Below are positions 43,422 to 52,965 of a stretch of DNA of 64,000 nt, piece by piece. The stretch's first letter is position 1; each line of letters begins with the position of its first letter. Position numbers and translations under genes: made by a program. The DNA comes from Sabulitectum sp964386635. Lineage in GTDB: Bacteria > Fermentibacterota > Fermentibacteria > Fermentibacterales > JCC-6. The stretch covers positions 35,487 to 99,486 of the forward strand of contig CAYLRO010000005.1 of NCBI GenBank assembly GCA_964386635.1. Direction: 5' to 3'. The notes beneath the pieces are model-generated. The model was not told the origin of the DNA, did not search any database, and was given only the letters and a program-made list of their open reading frames with translations.

Positions 43422-45622
43422 TGAACGATCTGAATCACGGTTCAACTCCTGACTCTCAGTCGATGCAGGAAGAGGATTCCATTGATCTTACCTATTATCT
43501 CTGGATGTTTCGCCGCGGGAAGTGGCTTATACTGGGTTTTGTTCTGGCGGGTCTTCTTGCTGCAGGGTATGTGAACAAGACTACAATTCCCGTGTACAGC
43601 TCCAGCTCCACGTTCATCTACACAGCAGAAAACAGCATGTCCAGAACTCTTGAAATGCCTGGTACTTCCTGGTTCCAGATGGATGCAACAAGAAATGATC
43701 AGATCCATCTCATCAACAGCAGAGCAATGGCTGAGCTGGTTGCCGATTCCATTCTGCTGTCCCCTGATTCGGACAGTCTTGTGTCGGTGCTGTTTTCCGG
43801 AAGCGTACCGGACAGACAGTTCCTGAGGAATTCTCTTGTGGGGATGGCTCAGTCCAGGGTTTCCGTCAGCTGGATCAAGGACACGGACTTTTTCGTTCTT
43901 ACAGGCACTGGATACAGCCCTGAGGCTTCTGCAGTTATTACAAACCTGGTTCTTTACGTTTACTACAGATGGAACCGGATTCAGGCCAGGGGAGAGAACC
44001 GGGAGGTCAGACTGTTCCTTGAAGAACAGCTTCAGCATATGGCCGATCAGCTTGAATCTTCCGAGACAGAGCTTCTCTTCTTCAAGGAAAGCAACGGGAT
44101 TACAGATATTGATACAGAAACAAGAAACCTTATCAATAATCTATCCAGTTTTGAAACACAGATGCGTGCAGCTGAAGCCAACGCCGATGCCGCAAGGGTC
44201 AGACGGGATTATCTCACCGAGCTTCTGGCTCAGCAGAGGCAGTCCATCAGCGTTGATATTGCAAATGCAAACAGCGAATACATTATGCAGATACAGGATG
44301 ATCTTGCCAGATATGAGGGAGCCAGAGCCTCGCTTCTTTCTCAGGGTGCTCTGCCTGATTCAGATCCCGTTGTGGCCATGGAGAGAAGCATTAATACCAG
44401 AAGAGAAGAGCTGACGCTGGCCCTTGAGGATGTATCCGGGATCAATTATCCAACGGATCCTGCAAGGGGTGTGGAATCTCTGGTTTCAGCTCTTGCGTCT
44501 GCAGAGGGTGACTACCGTTCAAGCAGGGCGAGAATGAGTGCCCTTGAGAGGGTTGTGGTTAACCTCAGCTCAAGTCTGTCGGATCTTCCGGAAATGCAGT
44601 ACCGCCTTGTTTCGCTTGAAAGGAACAGAAGGGTAAATGAGAACATATATATCCTTCTCAGAACCCGTTTTGAGGAAGTCCGCATAGCTGAAGTGGGGCA
44701 GATGGGTAACGTTACTATTGTGGACAGTGCACTTCCAGGGGGCATGATAAGACCCACAACAAGAAGGAATCTCATCATGGGGATTCTGGTGGGATTTGCA
44801 GGGGGAATCGGCATTGTACTGCTCATGAATCAGGTGAACAACACTCTTCGAAGTCCTGAACAGCTTGAAAGATTTGGAATTCCTCTTCTGGGGGTAATAC
44901 CATCTTTCAGTTTGAAGAAAGAAAAAGGCACGTTTCTTCTGATAATGCTGGAGGATACTAAATCACCTGCAGCGGAATCCATAAGGGATCTGCGTACCAG
45001 TCTGTCTTTTTCCCGCCCGGGTAAGAAATTGAAAAAGCTTCTGATAACAAGTTCAGGCCCCCAGGAAGGTAAATCCAACGTATCAGCAAATCTGGCAATT
45101 GCCGAGGCATTTGCAGGGAAAAAAGTGATCCTTGTTGATTGTGACCTGAGAAAGCCTGTGATCAACAAGGCATTCGGCTTCAGGAGAACCCCGGGTTTCA
45201 CAGAGCTTGTTGCAGGTAAGGCATCCGTTGAGGATGTGATTAGACAGACAGACATTCCAGGTCTTTCAGTTATCTGCAGCGGTTTCATTCCAAGTAATCC
45301 GTCTGAAATGGTTGATTCCGCTGTGAGGCAGAATCTGTTCGATGTTCTGGCTGAGAAGGCAGACATGATTATTGTGGATTCACCTCCTGCAGCACTGGTT
45401 ACAGATGCCGTCTCAATTGCTTCCGCTATGGATTCAGTGCTTCTTGTCTCCCGGTCCGGCAAGATTCAGCAGAAAGTCGTTCTGAATGTATGGCAGAAGC
45501 TGGAGCGAAGCGGTGTACACCTGTCCGGGGCAGTGATAAACGATTTTGATCCAGTCAACTCCTACACTTCCTATACCTATTACACCTACAGGTATCAAAG
45601 CTACTACAGCGAAGAAGAATAG
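43421..45622 (+). CDS. Chain-length determinant / BY-type tyrosine autokinase
   Basis: A 733-residue fusion of a Wzz-type membrane part and a bacterial tyrosine kinase. The membrane segments lie near residues 35-51 and 445-465, with a coiled-coil periplasmic region between. The kinase has a Walker A motif GPQEGKSN (about 545), a Walker A' with ILVDCDLRKP (about 570), and a C-terminal tyrosine cluster (YTSYTYYTYRYQSYY) for autophosphorylation. It controls polymerisation and export of a capsule or exopolysaccharide. I chose ATG 43421, just after the previous stop overlap; GTG 43418 is in frame. Confidence 0.92.
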   Translation: MNDLNHGSTPDSQSMQEEDSIDLTYYLWMFRRGKWLILGFVLAGLLAAGYVNKTTIPVYSSSSTFIYTAENSMSRTLEMPGTSWFQMDATRNDQIHLINSRAMAELVADSILLSPDSDSLVSVLFSGSVPDRQFLRNSLVGMAQSRVSVSWIKDTDFFVLTGTGYSPEASAVITNLVLYVYYRWNRIQARGENREVRLFLEEQLQHMADQLESSETELLFFKESNGITDIDTETRNLINNLSSFETQMRAAEANADAARVRRDYLTELLAQQRQSISVDIANANSEYIMQIQDDLARYEGARASLLSQGALPDSDPVVAMERSINTRREELTLALEDVSGINYPTDPARGVESLVSALASAEGDYRSSRARMSALERVVVNLSSSLSDLPEMQYRLVSLERNRRVNENIYILLRTRFEEVRIAEVGQMGNVTIVDSALPGGMIRPTTRRNLIMGILVGFAGGIGIVLLMNQVNNTLRSPEQLERFGIPLLGVIPSFSLKKEKGTFLLIMLEDTKSPAAESIRDLRTSLSFSRPGKKLKKLLITSSGPQEGKSNVSANLAIAEAFAGKKVILVDCDLRKPVINKAFGFRRTPGFTELVAGKASVEDVIRQTDIPGLSVICSGFIPSNPSEMVDSAVRQNLFDVLAEKADMIIVDSPPAALVTDAVSIASAMDSVLLVSRSGKIQQKVVLNVWQKLERSGVHLSGAVINDFDPVNSYTSYTYYTYRYQSYYSEEE

Positions 45623-45671
45623 TAACGCCATATCCCGCAATTACATAGATAGTTGGTGCTGACGTTCTGTT

Positions 45672-45699
45672 GCATGGGAAGAGTTGCGTTATCCCATGC
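45672..45699 (+). terminator. Hairpin between exopolysaccharide operon and mraZ
   Basis: GCATGGGA (45672-45679) and TCCCATGC (45692-45699) are perfect 8-base inverted repeats with a 12-base loop. No T-run follows. It may end the exopolysaccharide transcript or belong to the mraZ control region; the arms also contain TGGG. Confidence 0.4.
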
Positions 45700-45702
45700 T
45701 GG

Positions 45703-45755
45703 TGGGATGAAATGGGGTAATGTGGGTTGACAGTGGGATAAAGTGGGACAATGAT
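45703..45755 (+). promoter_or_regulatory. mraZ promoter with five TGGG boxes
   Basis: TGGG occurs at 45703, 45713, 45723, 45734 and 45744, that is spacing 10, 10, 11 and 10, matching the tandem boxes known as MraZ operators. A perfect -35 TTGACA (45727-45732) lies between the third and fourth boxes, with AATGAT at 45750-45755 as -10 (17 bases). MraZ binding would block its own promoter and that of the downstream division genes. Confidence 0.78.
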
Positions 45756-45774
45756 AGCTGAGGAAGGGAACAGT

Positions 45775-46212
45775 ATGGCAGCTTTCATTGGTACACACAC
45801 GCACACACTGGACGAAAAGGGAAGGGTAAGCGTTCCTGCCCAATTCAGAAGACAGCTTACAGCTGAAGAAATGTATCTGAATGTGGGTATGGAGGGATGC
45901 CTGGTCCTCTATCCGGCTCAGAGGTGGCAAGCTCTTGAAGAGAAATTACTTTCGCTGTCCCGCAGCAGCAGAAAGAATCGTTTTCTCTACAGGAGTCTGG
46001 CGCAGAACCTGAAAGCAGTCAGTGTTGATTCCCAGGGAAGGATCTCAATACCCGCCGATCTTGCAGAAAAAGCGGGGATAACAGGTGAGGTCATGTTCCT
46101 TGGTCAATTCGACATAATGGAGCTCTGGCAACCGGACAAGTACAAAGCATTAATGGAAAACTCAGAGCTTTCATGTGAGGATATCACCGAGGAAACTGAT
46201 CTGCCTCTTTAG
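45775..46212 (+). CDS. mraZ: Transcriptional regulator MraZ
   Basis: A 145-residue protein with two AbrB-like halves. The first begins FIGTHTHTLDEKGRVSVPAQFR and the second SVDSQGRISIPADLAE, each with the conserved DxxGR motif. I chose ATG 45775 with GAGGAAGGG upstream; the in-frame ATG 45751 lies inside the -10 region. It heads the dcw cluster and probably represses itself through the TGGG boxes. Confidence 0.95.
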   Translation: MAAFIGTHTHTLDEKGRVSVPAQFRRQLTAEEMYLNVGMEGCLVLYPAQRWQALEEKLLSLSRSSRKNRFLYRSLAQNLKAVSVDSQGRISIPADLAEKAGITGEVMFLGQFDIMELWQPDKYKALMENSELSCEDITEETDLPL

Positions 46213-46223
46213 GGAGTGCATTG

Positions 46224-47075
46224 ATGGAACCTGGTCATGTATCTGTGATGCCCCGGGAGATAGTGGACTATCTTCAGGGTGTTCCGTCAGGAACTGTTGT
46301 TGACGGCACCGCAGGCGGCGGCGGACACACAGCTCTTCTCAGCGATGCATTCCCGGATGCAACTATTCTTGCTTTCGAGAGAGATCCTTCGGCATTTGCT
46401 GATTTGAAGGAAAAATTCAGCTCCACAAATGTACAGGTAATAAATAAAAGCTATACCAGTATACCCCAGGTTATTTCCGAGAATGGTTTCCCTCCTGCCA
46501 CTGCAGTTCTTTTTGATCTGGGTCTCAGCTCCATACAGCTAGATGACGGATCAAGAGGTTTTTCCCACAGGTTCAGCGGCTCTCTTGACATGAGGTTCAA
46601 CCCTCTTGAAGGGAAGCCTGTACACGCTCTGCTGGCAAGAATGACTGAGAAACAGATAGCGGACACTATTTACAAATACGGTGAAGAGGGAAGATCCAGG
46701 GTGATCGCCCGGGCTATAAAGAATGCCGGCAGAATAACCACCACGGATCAGCTGGTTGAAACAGTGAAGTCAGTAGTTCGGGGGAATCCGGTAAAGCCCC
46801 TCTCCAGAGTATTCCAGGCATTCAGGATAATGGTTAACAACGAGCTTCAGCATCTGGAGATACTCCTTTCTCAGATGCATACCTGGACCGGGCCAGGATG
46901 TCGCGCTGCAATTCTCACCTTCCACTCAATTGAAGACAGAATGGTGAAACTGCATTTCAGGGATTCTGAAAATTTCAAGCAGAATGATCCGCCATGGATG
47001 GTGCCATGTACTGCTGAAAAACGATCAAATCCCAGAGCAAGAAGTGCCAGACTCAGGCTGGGGATACGCTTATGA
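46224..47075 (+). CDS. rsmH: 16S rRNA (cytosine1402-N4)-methyltransferase RsmH
   Basis: A 283-residue SAM-dependent methyltransferase. Motif I is VDGTAGGGGHTALL, and the FDLGLSSIQLDDGSRGFS and LDMRFNP blocks are diagnostic. The C-terminal TFHSIEDRMVK and RARSARLRLG are present. It is slightly shorter than the usual 300-310 residues. ATG 46224 follows AGGGAG; a TTG three bases earlier is in frame. Confidence 0.95.
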   Translation: MEPGHVSVMPREIVDYLQGVPSGTVVDGTAGGGGHTALLSDAFPDATILAFERDPSAFADLKEKFSSTNVQVINKSYTSIPQVISENGFPPATAVLFDLGLSSIQLDDGSRGFSHRFSGSLDMRFNPLEGKPVHALLARMTEKQIADTIYKYGEEGRSRVIARAIKNAGRITTTDQLVETVKSVVRGNPVKPLSRVFQAFRIMVNNELQHLEILLSQMHTWTGPGCRAAILTFHSIEDRMVKLHFRDSENFKQNDPPWMVPCTAEKRSNPRARSARLRLGIRL

Positions 47076-47347
47076 TGGTTTATGCAAAAAGACTGATGCT
47101 GATATCGGCACTGGGATTAATTCTGGCTTTTGCTGCTCAGCTTGTAAGCAGAAATTTCTACATCGGTGCTTCTGTGGAATATGCCTCGGAGACCTTTACC
47201 GGAGACAGTCTGCTGAGAACAAGACAGGCTCTTCTATCCCGAATTGCTCAGCTGGAATCACCTGCAAATCTCAGAGAAGCCGGGAATGCTCTGGGCCTCT
47301 CGCCTATGCCTGTTGAGAGCTTCATGCTCATGGAGGTGGACAGATGA
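47072..47347 (+). CDS. ftsL: FtsL-like small division protein
   Basis: A 91-residue bitopic membrane protein with one N-terminal helix (residues 7-26) and a periplasmic coiled region (SLLRTRQALLSRIAQLESPANLREAGNALGL). Sequence conservation in FtsL is low; the position between rsmH and ftsI and the topology support the call. It starts in the rsmH stop codon and overlaps ftsI by four bases. Confidence 0.75.
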   Translation: MMVYAKRLMLISALGLILAFAAQLVSRNFYIGASVEYASETFTGDSLLRTRQALLSRIAQLESPANLREAGNALGLSPMPVESFMLMEVDR

Positions 47348-49047
47348 AGTCTACTGTGACCTGCATGGACAGAGTATCTGCCAGAATTGGCTTCTTTATC
47401 GTTATCACAGCTGTTTTTGTCATACTTTCAGCAGCAAAACTGGCTGGAATCCAGATACGGCACCACAGTGAATACCTCAGCAGAGCAGATGATCAGCAGT
47501 CAATACAGGTACAGGTTGAAGCCCGGCGAGGACAGATACTGGACAGGAACGGATACCTGCTTGCAGGAAATCTCACCAGAGCCACGTTTACAGTTTTCTG
47601 GCCGAATGTACCTGCTGACATGATCTGTGAAATTGATTCCTTTGCTGCAGGTCTGGGATGTTACCTGGAGCCTGATATGCCTTTGACCCCTTCAGGGCGA
47701 AATGAGGTACTGGCTGAGAATGTCCCCTGGGAAAATGCTGTTGATATCATCGAATCAATGTCCAGGTATGTGGACTGCAGATTCACCACCAGCAGGATTT
47801 ATCCCATGGGTGAGGTGATGACTCCGGTGATAGGAACTCACAATGAGAACGGGTCTCAGGGACTTGAGTATCACATGGAAGAGATTCTCGAAGGAACCGA
47901 TGGTCTGAACTTCTATCAGAAAAGTGCCTGGAGCGGTTTGAACGCAATCGATACCGAAGCTGAGAATGTGGTTCCTGTTCATGGCCGGGATATTGAACTG
48001 ACCATTGATGCCAGGTATCAGGAAATAGCTCAGCGTGAACTGGCTGAAGCTGTGGAGTACTCAGGGTCTGCCTGGGGTGCAATTGTTGTTATGGATCCGT
48101 CTTCAGGGGACATACTGGCTCTTGCAAGCTATCCTGTCTACAACCAGGATGGCTCGCTGGCAAGGAACAACTGCATCCAGAGTTCCCACGAGCCGGGTTC
48201 TGTCTTCAAGGCAATTACCCTTTCTGCAGCGCTGGACGGTGGATACGCCTGCCTTTCAGATTCTTTTGACTGTACCTCCAACTATGTTGAGCTGTTCGGA
48301 TACAGAATACATGACAGCCATCCAATCGGGGCAGTCTTGAGCTTGAGAGAAGTTATTGAACAGTCAAGCAATGTTGGAACCGTGGAGATTGCAGGAAGTA
48401 TCCCGGATTCAGCTCTTTACCAGTATTGCGCTGATTTCGGTTTCGGCAGCAGAACAAGGATTGATTTCCCCGGCGAGCAGAGTGGAGAGTTACCGGAAAC
48501 CGGGGCCTGGTCAGGTTTATCCAAGGCCAATCTGGCCATTGGCCAGGAAGTTTCTGTAACTCCTCTGCAACTGGCTATGGCCTTTGGTGCAATTGCCAAC
48601 GGAGGTGTACTTAACCGCCCGAGAATTTTCAGGGCGACCTTCGAGGACGGAATTCACCGGCCACTGGCTCTTTCTCCAGGCCGAAGGGTCATTTCAGAAG
48701 AGACTGCAGCAGAGGTCAGGTCAATTCTCCATTCCGTTGTAACAACAGGAACTGGTTCTGCAGCTTCAGTTTCCGGAGTTACCGTGGCAGGAAAAACAGG
48801 CACTGCAGAACGGTTGCTCCAGGGGGGATACCTCAGTGCATTTGCAGGCATGGTGCCTGCAGACAATCCCCGCCTTGTTGCTGTGGTGGTGTTCGATCAG
48901 CCGGATTATGAGCTCAGATGGGGAAGCGCCCTTGCTGCTCCGGTCTTTCAGCGAGTTGTATCAGGCATACTTTCCACTTCACCGGAAATCGCACTGGGAG
49001 AACCTGCCCCGGCAGGAGAGTTCATGGCATCCGGAGGACCACAATGA
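47344..49047 (+). CDS. ftsI: Septal penicillin-binding protein FtsI/PBP2-type transpeptidase
   Basis: A 567-residue class B PBP that cross-links septal peptidoglycan. A membrane anchor lies at about 14-32, then the dimerisation domain beginning with EARRGQILDRNGYLLA. The catalytic motifs are Ser286-x-x-Lys289 (GSVFK), SSN (EQSSNVGTVE) and Lys484-Thr-Gly (GKTGTAE). No PASTA domain follows. It ends in an ATGA overlap with murE. Confidence 0.93.
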   Translation: MKSTVTCMDRVSARIGFFIVITAVFVILSAAKLAGIQIRHHSEYLSRADDQQSIQVQVEARRGQILDRNGYLLAGNLTRATFTVFWPNVPADMICEIDSFAAGLGCYLEPDMPLTPSGRNEVLAENVPWENAVDIIESMSRYVDCRFTTSRIYPMGEVMTPVIGTHNENGSQGLEYHMEEILEGTDGLNFYQKSAWSGLNAIDTEAENVVPVHGRDIELTIDARYQEIAQRELAEAVEYSGSAWGAIVVMDPSSGDILALASYPVYNQDGSLARNNCIQSSHEPGSVFKAITLSAALDGGYACLSDSFDCTSNYVELFGYRIHDSHPIGAVLSLREVIEQSSNVGTVEIAGSIPDSALYQYCADFGFGSRTRIDFPGEQSGELPETGAWSGLSKANLAIGQEVSVTPLQLAMAFGAIANGGVLNRPRIFRATFEDGIHRPLALSPGRRVISEETAAEVRSILHSVVTTGTGSAASVSGVTVAGKTGTAERLLQGGYLSAFAGMVPADNPRLVAVVVFDQPDYELRWGSALAAPVFQRVVSGILSTSPEIALGEPAPAGEFMASGGPQ

Positions 49048-50510
49048 GAATAACCCTTGAAGATCTGTTTGTCCCGGCAGGACTGAAACCCCCTTCATGT
49101 AATGCTTCAGTTGAGATTACAGACATTACCGATGATTCCCGGAGAGCCGGCCCGGGATCACTCTTCGTAGCTGTGAAAGGTTTCACCACAGACGGACATC
49201 TTTTTATTGAGAAGGCACTGAAAGCCGGAGCTTCTGCAGTTCTTTCCGAGCGGGAAGTTCCAGGAATCAGCACAGATCGTTTGACAGTAAATCCCTCAGG
49301 GGATAACAGGTCTGCTCTGGCTGAAGTTTCCGCAGCGTTTTACCGGTATCCCTGGATGGACATGAAAACAGTTGGAATTACAGGAACAAACGGCAAGACC
49401 AGCACAGCTCACATGCTCAGGTGGATTCTTGAAAAGAATGGTATTCAGACAGGAATCATGGGAACGGTTGGTCACATTGCAGGTGGAACTGAAATAGAAG
49501 CTTCAGTGACCACTCCCGGTTCTCTTCAGGTTGCCGGTTACATGAGAAAAATGGCAGATGCAGGAGACAAAGCCTGTGTAATGGAAGTATCCAGCCACGC
49601 TCTCGCACTTCACAGGGTGAGTTCGGTCCGTTTTGACGGGACACTTTTTACGAACATTTCTCAGGATCACCTGGATTTTCATAAAGACATGGATGAATAC
49701 CTGAAAACGAAGATCAAACTGTTTTCTCTAATGAAGAAGAACGGTACTGCTGTGGTGGGGACCTATTCACCTGACTGGCCTGCAATTCCAGATGCTGTGA
49801 CATTCGGTGAGAATGATGATGACTCATACAGGATTTCCGATATACACGTTGCGCCGGATGGTTCCAGTTTTACTGTTCATTGTTCCGGCATGGATAAAAA
49901 AGTAAAAATTTCAGCTCCTGGACGATTCAACGTTTACAATGCGACAGGTGCCCTTGCAACAGCAGTGGAAATGGGCATTCCTCTTTCCTCTGCCGCAGGG
50001 GCTGTTGCTTCTTTCCCGGGAGTTCCAGGCAGGATGGAAAGTGTAAGCTGCGGTCAGAAATTTCTGGTAGCAGTTGATTACGCCCACACACCTGATGCTC
50101 TTGAGAGGGTTCTTTCTCAGGGGAAACATCTGGCAGAAGGAAGACTTCTGGCAGTATTCGGTTGCGGCGGGGACAGGGATTCAAGAAAACGGCCGATAAT
50201 GGGAGAAATTGCATCCAGAATTGCAGATGTGGCCCTGGTCACAAGCGATAATCCCAGAACAGAGGATCCCAAAGAAATAATCAACGACATACTCGCCGGC
50301 ATAGCAGAGAGAGAGAATGTTTTAGTACGTCCTGACAGAGCTGAGGCAATTGCACTGGCAGTTGAGATGGCGCAACCGGGAGATGTTGTGATAATCGCCG
50401 GCAAAGGTCACGAGGATTACCAGATACTGGGGTTGAAGAAGATCCACTTTGACGATAGAGAACAGGCAAGAGCCGCACTTGATCGAAAGGGGTTCAAATG
50501 CGTTCTCTAA
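49044..50510 (+). CDS. murE: UDP-MurNAc-L-Ala-D-Glu:meso-DAP ligase MurE
   Basis: A 488-residue Mur ligase adding the third amino acid of the stem peptide. The ATP motif is GITGTNGKTST. The substrate motif reads VTSDNPRTEDP, with DNPR being the form linked to meso-diaminopimelate. The Lys carbamylation region is present near VMEVSSHAL. ATG 49044 follows CCGGAGGACC. It overlaps murF by 13 bases. Confidence 0.95.
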   Translation: MRITLEDLFVPAGLKPPSCNASVEITDITDDSRRAGPGSLFVAVKGFTTDGHLFIEKALKAGASAVLSEREVPGISTDRLTVNPSGDNRSALAEVSAAFYRYPWMDMKTVGITGTNGKTSTAHMLRWILEKNGIQTGIMGTVGHIAGGTEIEASVTTPGSLQVAGYMRKMADAGDKACVMEVSSHALALHRVSSVRFDGTLFTNISQDHLDFHKDMDEYLKTKIKLFSLMKKNGTAVVGTYSPDWPAIPDAVTFGENDDDSYRISDIHVAPDGSSFTVHCSGMDKKVKISAPGRFNVYNATGALATAVEMGIPLSSAAGAVASFPGVPGRMESVSCGQKFLVAVDYAHTPDALERVLSQGKHLAEGRLLAVFGCGGDRDSRKRPIMGEIASRIADVALVTSDNPRTEDPKEIINDILAGIAERENVLVRPDRAEAIALAVEMAQPGDVVIIAGKGHEDYQILGLKKIHFDDREQARAALDRKGFKCVL

Positions 50511-51793
50511 AATCCCTTGCAGCCAGACTGGGTTGTCCCTCTACTGAGGATTACATTTTTGAGAAGTCGATAATTGACTCCAGAAAAGCCGATCACTCAT
50601 CTCTGTTCTTTGCTCTTCCGGGAAAAAACACCGACGGGCACGAATTCGTTAAGGATGTACTTGGTGAAGGTGGTGCAGCTGTGGTCTCCAGAGACGGCTT
50701 CACAGGGCCTGTGCTTGAAGTCGACAGTGTTGAAGAGGCTCTTCTCGAGGCTGGATCATGGGCCAGGGACTTTCTTTCATTTCCAGTTGTGGGTGTAACA
50801 GGATCCTGCGGCAAAACAACTACACGAAGAATGCTTGCTGCGGCTCTTGCAGTGAGATACAGAACAGATCAGACAAGTGGAAATCTTAATAACCATCTCG
50901 GCCTGCCTCTGACACTGTTGAACACATCCAGGGAGATGGAATTTCTTGTACTTGAGATGGGAATGAACCATCACGGTGAGCTTCTCAGGCTGGGATGGGC
51001 TGCCAAACCTGATCATGCCCTGATAACAAATGTGGGAAGAGCTCACATGGAGTTCTTCGATTCACGGGATGAGATAGCCCATGCCAAGTCGGAATTGCTG
51101 CAGACCACCAGATCCGGCGGAATAGCGGTGATCCCTGCCGGGGAGGAGATACTTCTCAGAGTTGCAAGAGAAAGAAAACTGGAAGTGATTACTCACGGTG
51201 ACCGGGGAGACTGCTGGATGGAAGATGGACGGGCTATGCCATGGGGTATTCATCTTTCCCTTGAGTACAGTGGTGAGCACAACATGAACAATGCCGTATC
51301 CGCCATGGCCTTTGCTCAGAGGATGGGAGTAAATCCGGTGGATGCAGCAGAGGCAATTTCACAGCTGAAGCCGCCTACAGGGCGAGGGCAGGTTCTTGTA
51401 CTGGATGGAGTCACAGTTGTTGATGAAAGCTACAACGCCAATCCCGACTCAACAACTGCATGCATCAGAGCTGTAGCTTCTTCATACGACAAACCTGTAA
51501 TGGCGGTTCTTGGAGATATGCTGGAGCTTGGTGAGAGAACAGGGGAGTTTCACAGAGAGGTGCTCCAGGCAGCAGTGGAAGCCGGTTATGAAACTCTGAT
51601 AACCGTTGGAAGGCACTTCAGATCTGCTGCCGAGGGATTGAGGCTGAACAATTCCCTCTCAGTTGCAGACTGGCAGGAAGCCCTGGAAACTCTCAGAGAC
51701 AAGGTTGTCCATGGTTCCACAATTCTTGTAAAAGGCAGCAATTCCGTTGGTTTAAATAAGCTGGTTGAACAGCTGAGGAAGGAAGGATTCTGA
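50498..51793 (+). CDS. murF: UDP-MurNAc-tripeptide:D-Ala-D-Ala ligase MurF
   Basis: A 431-residue Mur ligase adding D-Ala-D-Ala. The ATP loop is GVTGSCGKTTTRR, and VLEMGMNHHGEL and DESYNANPDS are typical MurF blocks. The last residues share the stop overlap TGATG with mraY. D-Ala-D-Ala ligase is not in the cluster. Confidence 0.95.
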   Translation: MRSLKSLAARLGCPSTEDYIFEKSIIDSRKADHSSLFFALPGKNTDGHEFVKDVLGEGGAAVVSRDGFTGPVLEVDSVEEALLEAGSWARDFLSFPVVGVTGSCGKTTTRRMLAAALAVRYRTDQTSGNLNNHLGLPLTLLNTSREMEFLVLEMGMNHHGELLRLGWAAKPDHALITNVGRAHMEFFDSRDEIAHAKSELLQTTRSGGIAVIPAGEEILLRVARERKLEVITHGDRGDCWMEDGRAMPWGIHLSLEYSGEHNMNNAVSAMAFAQRMGVNPVDAAEAISQLKPPTGRGQVLVLDGVTVVDESYNANPDSTTACIRAVASSYDKPVMAVLGDMLELGERTGEFHREVLQAAVEAGYETLITVGRHFRSAAEGLRLNNSLSVADWQEALETLRDKVVHGSTILVKGSNSVGLNKLVEQLRKEGF

Positions 51794-52956
51794 TGCTGTA
51801 CTGGCTGCTTTATTCTCTCCGTGACAGCGCAGTGATATTCAATCTGTTCGGTTACATCACCTTCCGCACCGCTGGAGCAACCCTGACCGCCATGATAATC
51901 AGCTTTATTTTCGGCGGCAGGATCATCAAGTACCTGCGAAAAAAGCAGATAGGTCAGGAAGTGCGATCCGATGGACCCTCGACACATCTGAAAAAGCAGG
52001 GTACTCCCACAATGGGAGGCATCATAATCCTTCTTTCCATTCTCATCCCTGTTCTTCTCTGGGGCAGGCTGGACAGTACATCTCTTCTGGTGGTTCTTGT
52101 AAGTACTGTGTGGATGGGGCTGATCGGTTTGCTGGATGATTACCTGAAAGTGGTTAGACATTCACCCAAAGGTCTTATCGGCAGATACAAACTGGCAGGG
52201 CAGGTTGCACTGGGTGTTCTTGTTGGATTATGGCTCTTTTTCACCCCTCCGCAGCCGGAGGCCTCAGCTGATACTGTGAATCTGATACCATCCGTGCGCA
52301 CAGTGGACCTGAACGATTCATCACAGGAAATAACCATCAGGTCATCAGAGACAACTGTTCCATTCTTTAAAAGCATCAGACTTGACCTTGGTGTGTTCTA
52401 CATTCTTCTTGTAATACTTGTTATAGCCGGCACCTCCAACGGGGTTAACCTCACCGACGGGCTGGACGGTCTTGCTACAGGGGTCAGTCTCATGTCCATC
52501 CTTGCCTTTGGTGCTCTGGCGTACTTCCTGGGTCATGCTAACTTTGCCTCATATCTTCAGTTCTCACACCTTCCCGGCGTTGGAGAAGTCTTTGTGTTTG
52601 CAGGTGCAGCTGCAGGCGCCTGCCTGGGGTTCCTGTGGTACAATTCTCACCCGGCAGAGGTCTTCATGGGTGATACAGGCTCACTGGCACTGGGGGGCGC
52701 TATTGGCTCCATGGCTGTTGTTACCAGGAACGAATTGCTTCTGGTTCTTGTGGGCGGTGTTTTTGTAGCAGAAACCCTCAGTGTGATGATACAGGTGTTT
52801 CACTTTAAGAGAACCGGTCGAAGGGTTTTCAGAATGGCCCCGATCCATCACCATTTCGAACTGCTCGGATGGCCTGAGAGCAAAGTGGTTGTAAGATTCT
52901 GGATTATTGCAGCCATTCTTGCCCTTCTTGCACTGAGCACCTTCAAGATAAGATAG
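51793..52956 (+). CDS. mraY: Phospho-MurNAc-pentapeptide transferase MraY
   Basis: A 387-residue integral membrane enzyme making lipid I. The three conserved catalytic regions are visible: LLDDYLKVV (Asp-Asp), NLTDGLDGLA and GDTGSLALGGAIG, followed by the HHHFELLGWPESKVV C-terminal block. About ten membrane helices. A polar insert of roughly 35 residues after about residue 150 is longer than usual. Confidence 0.96.
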   Translation: MLYWLLYSLRDSAVIFNLFGYITFRTAGATLTAMIISFIFGGRIIKYLRKKQIGQEVRSDGPSTHLKKQGTPTMGGIIILLSILIPVLLWGRLDSTSLLVVLVSTVWMGLIGLLDDYLKVVRHSPKGLIGRYKLAGQVALGVLVGLWLFFTPPQPEASADTVNLIPSVRTVDLNDSSQEITIRSSETTVPFFKSIRLDLGVFYILLVILVIAGTSNGVNLTDGLDGLATGVSLMSILAFGALAYFLGHANFASYLQFSHLPGVGEVFVFAGAAAGACLGFLWYNSHPAEVFMGDTGSLALGGAIGSMAVVTRNELLLVLVGGVFVAETLSVMIQVFHFKRTGRRVFRMAPIHHHFELLGWPESKVVVRFWIIAAILALLALSTFKIR

Positions 52957-52965
52957 GCGGAAAGA

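Noticed and set aside
45751..45774. mraZ start at ATG 45751
   Set aside because: That ATG overlaps the -10 region of the promoter and has no binding site; ATG 45775 fits the family N-terminus.
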